DNA of 64,000 nucleotides from Bordetella genomosp. 9 (GCF_002119725.1 NZ_CP021109.1:310001-374000), one strand, 5' to 3'. Positions 53,754 to 61,889 are shown, counted from the first letter of the stretch. A program made the numbers and translations. The notes: generated from the letters alone by a model not told the origin.

Positions 53754-54380
53754 ATGATCGACATGACGACAATGGTTACGTACTGCGCAGTTGTTCTAGG
53801 CTTTGTCTTTATTCCGGGGCCAGCCACGCTGCTCACCGTGGCGCGGGCTACAACTTCTGGAACGAAGGTCGGGATCGCCACCGGAGCTGGGATTGCCGCT
53901 GGCGACCTGGTACACACGCTCATGGCCGTGGTCGGTATCTCGGCAGTCATAGCCGCCTCTGCCATGCTGTTCAGTATCGTCAAATATATCGGCGCTGCCT
54001 ATCTCATTTATCTCGGTATACGCGCGCTTCTGGAAAAAACCTCAGTCAATCCGTCGGCCGGCGCAGTGCGGATTTCCGCTGGTCAGGCTTTCAGTCAGGC
54101 AATTTTGGCGGAAGTCCTTAATCCCAAGACAGCGTTGTTCTTTCTTGCATTCCTCCCGCAATTCGTTCGGCCAGAGAACGGGTCGATAACGCTTCAACTC
54201 ATCATTCTAGGGATCATCTTTGTTGGCCTAGGCCTCGTCAGCACAATCCTATTCGCAGTGGGCGCGAGCGGGCTGGGCAATTTCCTGCGCCGGAACCCGT
54301 CGGTGATGAAATGGCAGGGGAAAGTGGTCGGCTGCGTGTACTGTGCTCTAGGGGTTCGACTAGCGCTTCAAGAGCGCTAG
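53754..54380 (+). CDS. LysE/RhtB family exporter
   Basis: 208-residue amino-acid/metabolite exporter with six helices. Signature FVFIPGPATLLTVARATTSGTKVGIATGAGIAAGD (PGP...G..GxxxGxxxG in pieces) in helix 1 to loop; KYIGAAYLIYLGIRAL and EVLNPKTALFFLAFLPQF are family blocks. The start at 53754 has GGAGAAAAA upstream. Probably exports a homoserine-like or other small amino compound; substrate unproved. Confidence 0.9.
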   Translation: MIDMTTMVTYCAVVLGFVFIPGPATLLTVARATTSGTKVGIATGAGIAAGDLVHTLMAVVGISAVIAASAMLFSIVKYIGAAYLIYLGIRALLEKTSVNPSAGAVRISAGQAFSQAILAEVLNPKTALFFLAFLPQFVRPENGSITLQLIILGIIFVGLGLVSTILFAVGASGLGNFLRRNPSVMKWQGKVVGCVYCALGVRLALQER

Positions 54381-54398
54381 CACCTATGCCGCTTCAGC

Positions 54399-55529
54399 TT
54401 AAATGCCCGAGAGTGCAGCACGCCGGCGAGCTGCTCGATCGCCGGACCAATTTACTGCCGGGGCTCCTTCAGCAGATGGCGGAGCCCCGCACGGACCGGC
54501 CGCAAGTTCGCATCCGCATGCTTCATCCAGCGCAAAATCACGGAACGCCATCAGCCGTTGGTCTGTAGCCAATCCCTCCGGCCATGTGAGCGCATATACG
54601 TGGGGCGCGAGCGCCTTGACATTGTCACCATATGGCCGAACCAGACGACCGGCCTCCAGTTCCGCGTTGATCATCGGTGAACGACCTAGAGCAACGCCCA
54701 ACCCATCGATAGCCGCGGAAAGCGCAACGCCATAGTGGCTGAAGCGGAGCCGTGGCTGTGTGTTATCGGCGCTCACTTTCAGCCGCTCCAGCCAATACGA
54801 CCACGCCAACGCTCGGTCAGGCGCAGGGTCCTCCTCGATGAGCGTATAACGAGTCAGATCAAACTGCTTGTCTTCCCTAGGCTGCTTCAGCAAGATCGGG
54901 CTACAGACAGGATAACTCTCTTCCCGGAAGAGAAAAATCTCGTTGTCTGTCAGCCCGCCCGCCATACGGGCCAGCGCAGCATCGATGAATGCCTGCGGGT
55001 CGGCGGACAGTAGCTTTTCCGGGAGCCCGAATGGCTGGGCCAGGAAGAACCAATGGAAATTGGCGCGTCCAAATCGTTCGTCCACCAGATCCCATGCATC
55101 CAGAGTCGGAATCACGGCCAGCGAGGCGAAGTGCGTCACCTGCCCCGGGTAATCGAGCGCGAGGCGGTATCCGGCGCGTGCCCCCCGGTCGTGTCCCACA
55201 ACGGCAAACCGGCGGTGTCCAAGTTTGGCCATCAAGGCAATCAAGGCGCTGGCCACGCGACGCTTGGTCCAGCGAGGCCGATCCGAGTCGGGCCGACTGC
55301 TACCGTAGCCGGGCAGGTCCGGCGCCACGACCGTAAACGACTGTGCCAGCCGTGGCGCGACATGTCGCCATGCAAGATGGGTTTGTGGGTAGCCATGTAG
55401 CAGCAGCACGGGCGGTCCTCCGGAGCCGCCAGTGACGCCGCAAAACGCCACGCCGCCCGCCTCGATGTGCAACTCTGAGAATCCAGCAACTGAGTTCCAC
55501 GATGCAATGCCGTCGATACCCGACATCAT
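54399..55529 (-). CDS. Chimera: dehalogenase-type hydrolase N-part fused to LysR effector domain
   Basis: 376 residues in one open frame. Residues 1 to about 195 are a haloacetate-dehalogenase-like hydrolase (VLLLHGYPQTHLAWRHVAPRL, GHDRGARAGYRLALDYPG, HWFFLAQPFGLPE). From about 205 the sequence is the C-terminal effector half of a GcvA-type LysR (FREESYPVCSPILL, YTLIEEDPAPDRALAWSYWL, AIDGLGVALGRSPMI). The hydrolase part has lost its final strand with the catalytic His, and the acid site reads SLAVIPT instead of TLDVAPT, so it is almost certainly inactive. A join by deletion between two neighbouring genes is inferred. GGAG precedes the start. Confidence 0.8.
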   Translation of the reverse strand: MMSGIDGIASWNSVAGFSELHIEAGGVAFCGVTGGSGGPPVLLLHGYPQTHLAWRHVAPRLAQSFTVVAPDLPGYGSSRPDSDRPRWTKRRVASALIALMAKLGHRRFAVVGHDRGARAGYRLALDYPGQVTHFASLAVIPTLDAWDLVDERFGRANFHWFFLAQPFGLPEKLLSADPQAFIDAALARMAGGLTDNEIFLFREESYPVCSPILLKQPREDKQFDLTRYTLIEEDPAPDRALAWSYWLERLKVSADNTQPRLRFSHYGVALSAAIDGLGVALGRSPMINAELEAGRLVRPYGDNVKALAPHVYALTWPEGLATDQRLMAFRDFALDEACGCELAAGPCGAPPSAEGAPAVNWSGDRAARRRAALSGI

Positions 55530-55551
55530 CAACTCCGTACGGTATGGATCG

Positions 55552-56460
55552 CTAGCGTGAAAGAGCCATACGAACGAAATCCGACAGGTCCCGGTTGAAG
55601 CGCTCCGGTTCTTCGAGGAACGGCGCGTGCCCTGAATCGGCATACAGCTCGCTGCGGATCTGTGGGTTGAGGCTCGTAGCCCTGGCGATGCTGGGCTTGG
55701 CCTTCACGAGCGCATCCTGGGTGCCGTAGATCAGCAGGAGCGGAACCTCGGCCTTGCTCAATCCTTTGCCTGCCTCGACCGTCATCGACTGCACGGCACG
55801 TTGCATGTCCCACGATGCCAGCGCTGCGTTGGCCAGCAGCAAGGAGAACGTGGCCGCGTCGGGCTGGCGGCGGAAGCACAGCCGCAGGAAAGCGCGCTCG
55901 CCGTCCAGATAGGTTTGCAAGTCCGAAGCGATCATGTCGCGATAGACTTCAGGGTGCGCCACGATCTGGTCGGGCTTCAGCTCGATCACTCCGCCGACAT
56001 AGACGGCACCGGCGATGGCTTTGTCGCCATAGACTGCCAGGTAGTTCGATATCACGGCACCGCCCAGCGACCATCCCACGAGCACCGGCTTGCGCGCGTG
56101 TGTCGATTCGATGATCGCGGCTAGGTCATCGGCCCAGCGGCGCCCGTCGGTGTAGGAACTGGCCTCGGCCGGTTTGCCCGACATGCCGTGCCCACGCAGG
56201 TCGTAAGTGATCAATCGATAATGCTGGAGTCGAGGGTCCTGTAATTGCTTACTCCAGTTCAGCCGGCTGCCCAGCAGGCCATGGATGAAAATGATGGGAG
56301 AACCCTCGGGATCACCAGCTTCCTGGACGGCCAGCACCACTCCATCGGGGGCAGTGACGGTGTAATTCCGGGTTGCGGCGAACGTAGCCGGCGCGGCGGC
56401 CAGTAGCGCGAATGTTGCTATCAGTGCGCCGAATGCACCACGAAGTTTCGACAAAGACAT
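55552..56460 (-). CDS. Exported alpha/beta hydrolase
   Basis: 302 residues with an N-terminal signal peptide (GALIATFALLAAAPATFA), so periplasmic or secreted. Hydrolase motifs: FIHGLLGSRLNW, nucleophile Ser in LVGWSLGGAVIS, Asp in IYGTQDALVKA and His in DSGHAPFLEEP. The ATG at 56460 lies nine bases after AGGAG; a GTG at 56466 is too close. Divergent from a MerR gene through a MerR-type promoter, so probably inducible by the effector of that regulator. Confidence 0.87.
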   Translation of the reverse strand: MSLSKLRGAFGALIATFALLAAAPATFAATRNYTVTAPDGVVLAVQEAGDPEGSPIIFIHGLLGSRLNWSKQLQDPRLQHYRLITYDLRGHGMSGKPAEASSYTDGRRWADDLAAIIESTHARKPVLVGWSLGGAVISNYLAVYGDKAIAGAVYVGGVIELKPDQIVAHPEVYRDMIASDLQTYLDGERAFLRLCFRRQPDAATFSLLLANAALASWDMQRAVQSMTVEAGKGLSKAEVPLLLIYGTQDALVKAKPSIARATSLNPQIRSELYADSGHAPFLEEPERFNRDLSDFVRMALSR

Positions 56461-56494
56461 AGACACGTACTCCTAGGTTCCTAGAACACACCTA

Positions 56495-56525
56495 GTCTCA
56501 AGCCTCACATTGATGTGAGTGTCAA
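56495..56525 (-). promoter_or_regulatory. MerR-type promoter with over-long spacer
   Basis: On the minus strand TTGACA (56525-56520) is followed by the dyad CTCACATCAATGTGAG (56519-56504) and a -10-like TGAGAC/GAGACT 19-20 bp from the -35. An operator in a 19-20-bp spacer is the hallmark of MerR-activated promoters. It points to the exported hydrolase; the MerR gene is divergent. Confidence 0.7.
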
Positions 56526-56549
56526 GCGGGGAAATGGTATAGTGGGTCC

Positions 56550-56915
56550 ATGTCCAAGCCTCAAAGCCCCATGACCATTGGCGAGCTCGCCCACAAGACA
56601 GGGGCAAGCCGGCGCTCGATTCGGCACTACGACGACAACGGACTGCTAACTTCCGTACGCGCGGAAAACGGCTATCGGATGTTTCTCCCAGTCGCCGTCA
56701 CTCAGGTCCGTCAGATCCAGAGGTTGATCGCCACAGGCTTCAGCTTGGCGGAAATCCGCGGTTTTCCCGATTGCATGCGCATGATCGAAGGCGCTGCAGC
56801 GTGTCCTGAAACGAGTGAAGTGCAACGCCGACGGCTCGCTTCCATAGAGCGGCAGATCGCGGACCTTGAACAGCGACGCGCACGGCTGCGCCAGATGCTG
56901 GTAGAAGAGGCCTAA
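56550..56915 (+). CDS. MerR family regulator
   Basis: 121 residues: winged helix MTIGELAHKTGASRRSIRHYDDNGLLTSVRAENGYRMF (in pieces), the RYY/RHYD helix turn of MerR proteins, and a coiled-coil dimerisation helix RRRLASIERQIADLEQRRARLRQML at the C-terminus. Two cysteines (PDCMRM, AACPET) may sense thiols or metal but no clear metal set. Controls the divergent hydrolase through the dyad at 56504-56519. Confidence 0.88.
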   Translation: MSKPQSPMTIGELAHKTGASRRSIRHYDDNGLLTSVRAENGYRMFLPVAVTQVRQIQRLIATGFSLAEIRGFPDCMRMIEGAAACPETSEVQRRRLASIERQIADLEQRRARLRQMLVEEA

Positions 56916-56962
56916 CAGGCTGTTGAAGTACACCCCATCCTCGATAGTCGATCGACATCAGT

Positions 56963-57197
56963 GTGAACCGCCCCGGGAATCCCGGAGACTCGTTGGTGTA
57001 AGTCACGCCGCTATAGCGAGCTCACGGGTCTGTTGATAGTAGTTCGCTTCGGCCCTCGGCCGGTGGGATGTCGCCGATCGCCCCAGCAACCGCTTGTGGT
57101 TGAACCAGTCCACCCACTCCAGGGTGGCCAACTCGACGTCCTGCAGGTTCCGCCAGGACCACCGGTGGATGACCTCGGCCTTGTACAGGCCGTTGCT
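56963..57197 (-). pseudogene. IS3-family transposase 3' fragment with terminal repeat
   Basis: Minus strand gives NGLYKAEVIHRWSWRNLQDV and ELATLEWVDWFNHKRLL, the C-terminal end of an IS3-type orfB, then two compensating frameshifts, and YYQQTREL before a stop. The end TGAACCGCCCCGGGAATCCC (56963) is an IS3-type terminal repeat. The rest of the element is absent; at 57198 the sequence changes to a copy of part of the GlxA-type regulator. Confidence 0.8.
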
Positions 57198-57249
57198 CGC
57201 AGTCTTGCCGAATCATGTGTAGGCACAGATCCATTCCGGCGCACGCGCC
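57198..57249. repeat. 52-bp duplicate of the GlxA-type regulator gene
   Basis: 57198-57249 matches 57993-58044 with one mismatch in 52 bp (it encodes part of AGMDLCLHMIRQDC in the intact gene). It joins an IS3 remnant on the left to a MerR gene fragment on the right, evidence of recombination within the cargo. Confidence 0.9.
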
Positions 57250-57416
57250 CGCGACACCGTGGCCCCGAGGAACATGCGATAACCGTTGCTGGCACGCGCG
57301 GAGCTCAACAGGCCGTGCTCGTCGTAGTGGCGGATCAAGCGCACGCTGGCGTCGCCGCAGCACGCCAGTTCGCCGATGGAGAGGAGCGCGTGGGGCTCGC
57401 TCGGTTCATGGGGCAT
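57250..57416 (-). pseudogene. N-terminal fragment of a second MerR regulator
   Basis: Minus-strand frame from an ATG at 57416: ALLSIGELACCGDASVRLIRHYDEHGLLSSARASNGYRMFL in pieces, the DNA-binding half of a MerR protein resembling the intact one at 56550 (RHYDDNGLL, NGYRMFL). It is cut after about 55 residues at the junction with the 52-bp repeat, so it cannot dimerise normally. Confidence 0.8.
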
Positions 57417-57429
57417 GGATACGCCGTTT

Positions 57430-57590
57430 CACCCGCTTGACGGGTTCACCCCCGATATCACGGACACTTACAAGAAGGCCGATGAAGGCCCTGAGGAGTG
57501 TTCATGTCGAAGCGAAGGAAGTTCAGTGCGTCAGTGCGGAGTTCAAGCGAGAAATCGTCCAGGCAGTTCAGCGCACAAGACTAAAGGATT
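57430..57590 (+). pseudogene. IS3-family orfA 5' fragment with left terminal repeat
   Basis: The stretch CACCCCCGATATCACGGACA (about 57449) resembles an IS3-type end, and an orfA start follows at 57504: MSKRRKFSA, then in the shifted frame AEFKREIVQ. A small tandem duplication (CAGTGCG twice) breaks the frame. Only the first about 25 codons remain; it overlaps the end of the GlxA-type gene. Confidence 0.65.
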
Positions 57591-58596
57591 TTCGATAGGC
57601 CGTTGGGCTGACTCCCACGATCCGACCGAAATGTTCCCGCAGGGAGGTGGGGCTTCCAAAGCCCACTGCACTAGCGATGTGCTCAACGGGTAGGTTTGTC
57701 GTTTCTAGCAAAGTCTGCGCACGCCTGACACGCGCCCTTAGAAGCCACTGGAGAGGGCTAGTGTTCAGTTGTTCCTGAAACCGTCGATTCAAGGTGCGGC
57801 TACTCATCGCAGCCCGCCCAGCCATGTCCTTCAGGGTTAAATCTTGATCTAGCCGCTCTTCGATCCATTGCAGCAATGGGCTGAGATTGGAAGATGCGTC
57901 TGGGGGATCGTAAGCGATGAACTGCGCCTGCCCGCCATCTCGTGCAAGAGGCATGACGGCACATCGTGCTGTGTCTGCTGCAACGGCATTGCCGCAGTCT
58001 TGTCGAATCATGTGTAGGCACAGATCCATTCCGGCGCACGCGCCTGCCGAGGTGAGTATCCGACCGTTGTCCACGAAAAGAACATTGGGGTCGACTGTGA
58101 CCTGTGGGAAGAGATCTGCCAGAAGTTGTACACCACGCCAGTGGGTGGTGGCACGCAAGCCATCTAGCAGCCCCGTGCGTGCCAGGATGAAGGCGCCACT
58201 GCACAACGATGCGATCCTCGCACCATTCTTTTCCGCTGCTCGGATGGCTTCCAGCAGGGTGTTGGGGATAGGGGAAAGGACATCGTCGAGCCCCGGAATG
58301 ATGACAGTCTGGGCATTCACGGCATGGCTCAAGCCCCAGCGGATACGCATGTCGAACAACTTTGTTCGAATACGATTCGACTGGGCGCATACGAGAACCT
58401 CGTATGGGATCTTCCCCGGCGGGAGGGGCGCGCGCCCGAACATCTCGCAGGCCATCGTCAGGTCAAACGGCACAACGCCATCAAACGCCAGGATGGCTAC
58501 CCTGTGTACTGCACTTTGCTTCACAGAACTCGCTCCCTTGATTGGCGAGAATCCTTCGATAGATGGCATTCTAGCCAATTGGCGAACTTCCGACAT
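57568..58596 (-). CDS. GlxA family AraC-type regulator
   Basis: 342 residues: an N-terminal DJ-1/PfpI-like domain (HRVAILAFDGVVPFDLTMACEMFG, ASLCSGAFILARTGLLDGLRATTHW, GACAGMDLCLHMI in pieces) and a C-terminal AraC double helix-turn-helix (LTLKDMAGRAAMSSRTLNRRFQEQL, VEHIASAVGFGSPTSLREHFGRIVG). The Cys in LCSGAF corresponds to the GATase-like elbow. ATG at 58596 preferred. Divergent from two small membrane-protein genes. A short stretch of it is duplicated at 57198. Confidence 0.88.
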   Translation of the reverse strand: MSEVRQLARMPSIEGFSPIKGASSVKQSAVHRVAILAFDGVVPFDLTMACEMFGRAPLPPGKIPYEVLVCAQSNRIRTKLFDMRIRWGLSHAVNAQTVIIPGLDDVLSPIPNTLLEAIRAAEKNGARIASLCSGAFILARTGLLDGLRATTHWRGVQLLADLFPQVTVDPNVLFVDNGRILTSAGACAGMDLCLHMIRQDCGNAVAADTARCAVMPLARDGGQAQFIAYDPPDASSNLSPLLQWIEERLDQDLTLKDMAGRAAMSSRTLNRRFQEQLNTSPLQWLLRARVRRAQTLLETTNLPVEHIASAVGFGSPTSLREHFGRIVGVSPTAYRKSFSLVR

Positions 58597-58726
58597 GTCG
58601 ACATACTTGCGCTTCCGGCGAGAGGAAAGTCGCTGAAAACATAACCATTGAACAAGGTCGAGGCATGCCTGCATCAATCAGGCGCCTGGATTGTTCTGAC
58701 ATATTGAGCCACCCAGCGGATGAGTC

Positions 58727-59095
58727 ATGACCACAAGCGCACAGGCAGAAAAGAACTCACTCGATCAAATCAGAAGTATTGAATCCAAACAACTGAGGCG
58801 CCTGGAGAAGGCGTCGATCGTCGAGGCGACAACTCTGATCCTGCTAGTGTTCGTTGCGGCACCTCTCAGGCATTTCGGGGATTGGCCGTATGGCTCGAAG
58901 CTACTTGGGCCAATACATGGGATCGCATTCTTGGCGTACCTATGGACTGCCTTGCAAACTGTAGCCGGCGGCGGCTGGCATAAACGTGAAATGCTTCGAT
59001 TGTTCGCAGTTGCGTTCCTGCCATTCGGCGGCTATCTCAATATCCGGTGGCTACGTGAACGGGCGAGAATATTCAACGATATCGGACAGGCCTGA
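58727..59095 (+). CDS. DUF3817 family membrane protein
   Basis: 122 residues. After a charged N-terminus (about 28 residues) come EATTLILLVFVAAPLRHFG, IHGIAFLAYLWTALQTV and LRLFAVAFLPFGGYLNIRWL; the LGPIHG and LPFGxxxxxRWL motifs are those of DUF3817, found in small membrane proteins and some MFS fusions. Overlaps the next gene (TGATG). Regulation by the divergent GlxA-type protein is likely. Function unknown. Confidence 0.82.
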   Translation: MTTSAQAEKNSLDQIRSIESKQLRRLEKASIVEATTLILLVFVAAPLRHFGDWPYGSKLLGPIHGIAFLAYLWTALQTVAGGGWHKREMLRLFAVAFLPFGGYLNIRWLRERARIFNDIGQA

Positions 59096-59520
59096 TGATG
59101 ATTGCGGCGCTCTATCCCTATTTGGTGGCGACGCACGTGACAGCGGTGGTGTTTCTGGTAGGCGGCTTGCTTGCGCAAGAATGGATAGTAAATGCCATTT
59201 CGCAGTCCCCACCGGAAGAACAAGCAGGGATGCTGGCTGCATTGCAGCGCTTTGATCTCCTTGTCACGACACCTGCATTGTTGTTGACCTGGATCTTCGG
59301 GTTATCACTAGCGCTCAGCGCAGGATGGCTGTCGTCACGATGGTTGCTGGTCAAGCTGGCTTTCGTCGTCGCGCTCTCGGCTTTGCATGGGTTCCGTTCC
59401 GGGCGAATACGTCATTGCATTCGAACTGGAGCAGCTATAAGAAGAATTCCCGGTGCTGATCTCGGCATCGTGATTGCGATGCTAACCATAGCTGTGTTGG
59501 CATTTGTGAAGCCGGTCTAG
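59095..59520 (+). CDS. Small CopD/DUF2269-like membrane protein
   Basis: 141 residues with four helices: LYPYLVATHVTAVVFLVGGLLA, LLVTTPALLLTWIFGLSLAL, WLLVKLAFVVALSALHGF and DLGIVIAMLTIAVLAFV. A His in helix 1 (ATHVTAV) and one in helix 3 (ALHGF) suggest haem or metal binding, as in CopD/HemJ-like four-helix proteins; assignment to DUF2269 or a HemJ relative is tentative. Co-transcribed with the DUF3817 gene. Confidence 0.7.
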   Translation: MMIAALYPYLVATHVTAVVFLVGGLLAQEWIVNAISQSPPEEQAGMLAALQRFDLLVTTPALLLTWIFGLSLALSAGWLSSRWLLVKLAFVVALSALHGFRSGRIRHCIRTGAAIRRIPGADLGIVIAMLTIAVLAFVKPV

Positions 59521-59615
59521 CACGATAGCGGAAAGTCCTTCATGTCCCCGGACGTGGCGAACCTGTCTGCCGGCACGGGCCAGCAGGACGCGGGGCGAGA
59601 TTCCGGAGCGTAACG

Positions 59616-60518
59616 ATGCTGATGCGCCATATCCGGTATTTCATCGCCGTGGCGGAGGAACTCAGCTTTACCCGTGCTGCGGAGCGACTTCACATCGAAC
59701 AGTCGCCGCTGTCGCGATCCATCCGCCAATTGGAGGATGATCTGGGCGTCCGGCTCTTCGAGCGTAACAGCCATGGCACCCGGCTCACCTGGGCTGGACA
59801 AGTCTTCCTTGAGGAGGCACGGCGCGTACTGGCAGCGGTCGAGCAGGCCCGTGCCGGCGCAAGGGCCGCCGCGACCGGATACCGCGGGCTCCTGAGAATC
59901 GCGCTGTCCGACGGCATCTCGCCATCGCACTTGAGCAACCTGCTGGCTCGCTGCCGCGAAGAGTCGCCCGAGGTCGAGATCAGCCTGTTCGAAGTGACAC
60001 TCGCACAGCAGCTGAAAGGCCTGAGAGAGGGCGACTACGACGCGGGGTTCGCGAAGGCGGAGCATCCGGGGGAAGGATTGCTGGCCACGCCGGCGTGGAG
60101 CGAGCCTCTGGTCGTCGCGGTGCCGGCGCGGCATCCCGCCTTGATTCATCCCGAGCTTTCCCTGATGGAGCTGCTTTCCCATCCACTGGTGCTGTGTGAC
60201 CCGAACGCGTGCGCAGGATGCAGCCGGCAACTCGACAGGCTGTTGCGTGCCGCGGAATGCGAGGTCAGGATTGCCGAAAGGGTGGCATCCCATGACCTGC
60301 TGATGGCGCTGGTCGCGGCGGGCTACGGCCTCGGGATCACCACCCGCACGCATCTGTCCCTGTGGCGGCACCCGGATGTCGTCTCGCGTCCGTTGGCCGG
60401 TGAAGTCCCCCCGTTGACGACCTACCTGTTGCGCCGGGATGCCGAAGACTCGGTGCAGTTGCGGAGCTTCGTCGAACGATTGCGAGAAACCACGATGCCT
60501 AACCTCGAAAAGGCGTAG
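59616..60518 (+). CDS. LysR family regulator
   Basis: 300 residues: winged helix MRHIRYFIAVAEELSFTRAAERLHIEQSPLSRSIRQLEDDLGVRLF (in helices) and an effector domain with LRIALSDGISPSHLSNLL and MALVAAGYGLGITTRTHL. CDPNACAGCSRQLDRLL contains three cysteines, unusual for LysR and a possible redox or metal site. GGAG is eight bases upstream of the ATG. It probably controlled the LysE-type gene whose remnant lies beyond it. Similar to the N-terminally truncated LysR at 22062. Confidence 0.9.
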   Translation: MLMRHIRYFIAVAEELSFTRAAERLHIEQSPLSRSIRQLEDDLGVRLFERNSHGTRLTWAGQVFLEEARRVLAAVEQARAGARAAATGYRGLLRIALSDGISPSHLSNLLARCREESPEVEISLFEVTLAQQLKGLREGDYDAGFAKAEHPGEGLLATPAWSEPLVVAVPARHPALIHPELSLMELLSHPLVLCDPNACAGCSRQLDRLLRAAECEVRIAERVASHDLLMALVAAGYGLGITTRTHLSLWRHPDVVSRPLAGEVPPLTTYLLRRDAEDSVQLRSFVERLRETTMPNLEKA

Positions 60519-60634
60519 GTAGGTGCGAGGGAGTAGGACGAGGTCCGGGACAAGACGGCAAGCTTGTTCACTTGTCTTCATGTAGTGGCGACCCCAATGC
60601 GGAGCATGGAAAGAGGCCATGATGGGTGCGCTGA

Positions 60635-60888
60635 TCAAGCCTGTGAGTGTCCCGACAGCAGCGGATACAGGGACATCACGAGCAGCACGGCCATCGCGAT
60701 GTTGAAGATGCGCAGGCGGCGCCGGTCCGTTGACAACGGCGTAGAGGGCCGCGATGGCCATCACCTCCAGCGCGCCGCCCTCGGTGGCTGAGTAGGTGGC
60801 AATGGCCCCGATGGCCATGGTGGCACGCCTTGGGATTGCCCCACTGGAAGGCGGCAGCCTTCCAGAAGCCGAATGGCCGATCTGGGGC
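60635..60888 (-). pseudogene. Remnant of a LysE-family exporter gene
   Basis: Three pieces in different minus-strand frames: FGFWKAAAFQWGNPKA, then MAIGAIATYSATEGGALEVM and AIAALYAVVNGP, then RRLRIFNIAMAVLLVMSLYPLL to a stop at 60635. Together they match the last half of a LysE/RhtB exporter (NPKAW..., C-terminal helix). One frameshift lies near 60829 and a deletion near 60715; the first half is missing. Confidence 0.75.
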
Positions 60889-60934
60889 GGCCGTCTCCCG
60901 CAACGGTTGTGAGGTATCAATCTTCCAGCATCAG

Positions 60935-60964
60935 GGTTAAACCTCAGGTCAACTTGAGGTCAAG
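60935..60964 (-). promoter_or_regulatory. Orphan SoxR/MerR-type promoter box
   Basis: On the minus strand CTTGACCTCAAGTTGACCTG is followed by AGGTTTAACCCT: the -35 TTGACC, the SoxR-type dyad CCTCAAGTTGACCTGAGG and a poor -10 at 19 bp. This is the pattern of redox-sensing MerR-family promoters. No intact gene follows on its left (only the LysE remnant), and no SoxR gene is in the window, so it is an orphan site. Confidence 0.65.
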
Positions 60965-61085
60965 CGAGGTTTCAGGCAGTGCGAATCGGCTGTTGGCGAT
61001 CGGCCGCCCCCTCGCTAAGCGACCTTCTCGCGCGGACCCATGGCAAGGCCTGGACAGGCCGCGAACTCGGGTACGGGTGACGACA

Positions 61086-61877
61086 TCACCGGATGGTCGT
61101 CATTGCGGGGGTGCGGGTGTCTCCGCTGAGTGCCGCGTCGGCGGCATGGGTGGGTCCTGGAGCGCGCGATGCATCGCTGGCGACCAGATCGAGTGCCGAC
61201 AGAAGCGCATCACCGTCGATCGGCCCATGCAGCAGCAGTGATCCTCCCGTCAGGCTGTCTTCCAGCCGCACGGTGGGCGTGGCGTTGATACCGCTGCGCA
61301 GGGCCTCGTCGGCCTGCGCGCGAACGATAGCTGCGGAACGATCGCTGTCCAGGCATGCCTGGATGGCGGTCGTCAGGCCTGGCCAGGCCTGATCGGTCGG
61401 CAGCCCCTGGCCATCGCCGCGGGTGTTTTGGTAGAGCCAGGCGATGGCACCGAAGAAGGCCTCGTGGCCTTGCGCTTCGCCTGCGCACTCGGCCACGCGG
61501 GCCAGCCGGCTTGCCTCGGGATCGTGCATCGCCAGCGGCAGGTGATGCCACCGCAGGCTGGCCTCTGGATGGGCATCGATCCAGGCCACCAAGGTCGGGT
61601 AGTAGGCCTTGCAGAACGGACATTCCAGGTCGGCGTACAGCGTCAGCGTGAAGCGCGCATCGGCAGGGCCGTGGCGCCAGGGTGGGCCGGCCGGATGCGC
61701 CTGCGCGACCTCGGGCTCCGTGCGCGGTGTAGGTGCACCGGGCGTGCGGTACAAGAGCCAGCCCAGCAGGCCGGCTACAAGGATGCCGGCGACCACCCAG
61801 GGCAGCCGCGGGAGTCGCCCGGCGCGCTTGCGAAGGGCCTGGGACCGGCTCGGCAAGGTGGTTTGCTTCGAGGACAT
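61086..61877 (-). CDS. DsbA-like thiol:disulfide protein of the ICE
   Basis: 263 residues anchored by an N-terminal helix (WVVAGILVAGLLGWLLY) with a periplasmic thioredoxin-fold domain: active-site CPFC in LYADLECPFCKAYYP, cis-Pro loop in GINATPTVRLED, and a Cys in AECAGEAQGHE as in DsbA/G-type members. It likely forms or repairs disulfides in the Cys-rich transfer proteins (PFL_4711, PFL_4710, TraG-N). ATG at 61877; the VirB4-type gene ends 12 bp before its start, so they are co-transcribed. Confidence 0.87.
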   Translation of the reverse strand: MSSKQTTLPSRSQALRKRAGRLPRLPWVVAGILVAGLLGWLLYRTPGAPTPRTEPEVAQAHPAGPPWRHGPADARFTLTLYADLECPFCKAYYPTLVAWIDAHPEASLRWHHLPLAMHDPEASRLARVAECAGEAQGHEAFFGAIAWLYQNTRGDGQGLPTDQAWPGLTTAIQACLDSDRSAAIVRAQADEALRSGINATPTVRLEDSLTGGSLLLHGPIDGDALLSALDLVASDASRAPGPTHAADAALSGDTRTPAMTTIR

Positions 61878-61889
61878 GACGCGCTCCGG

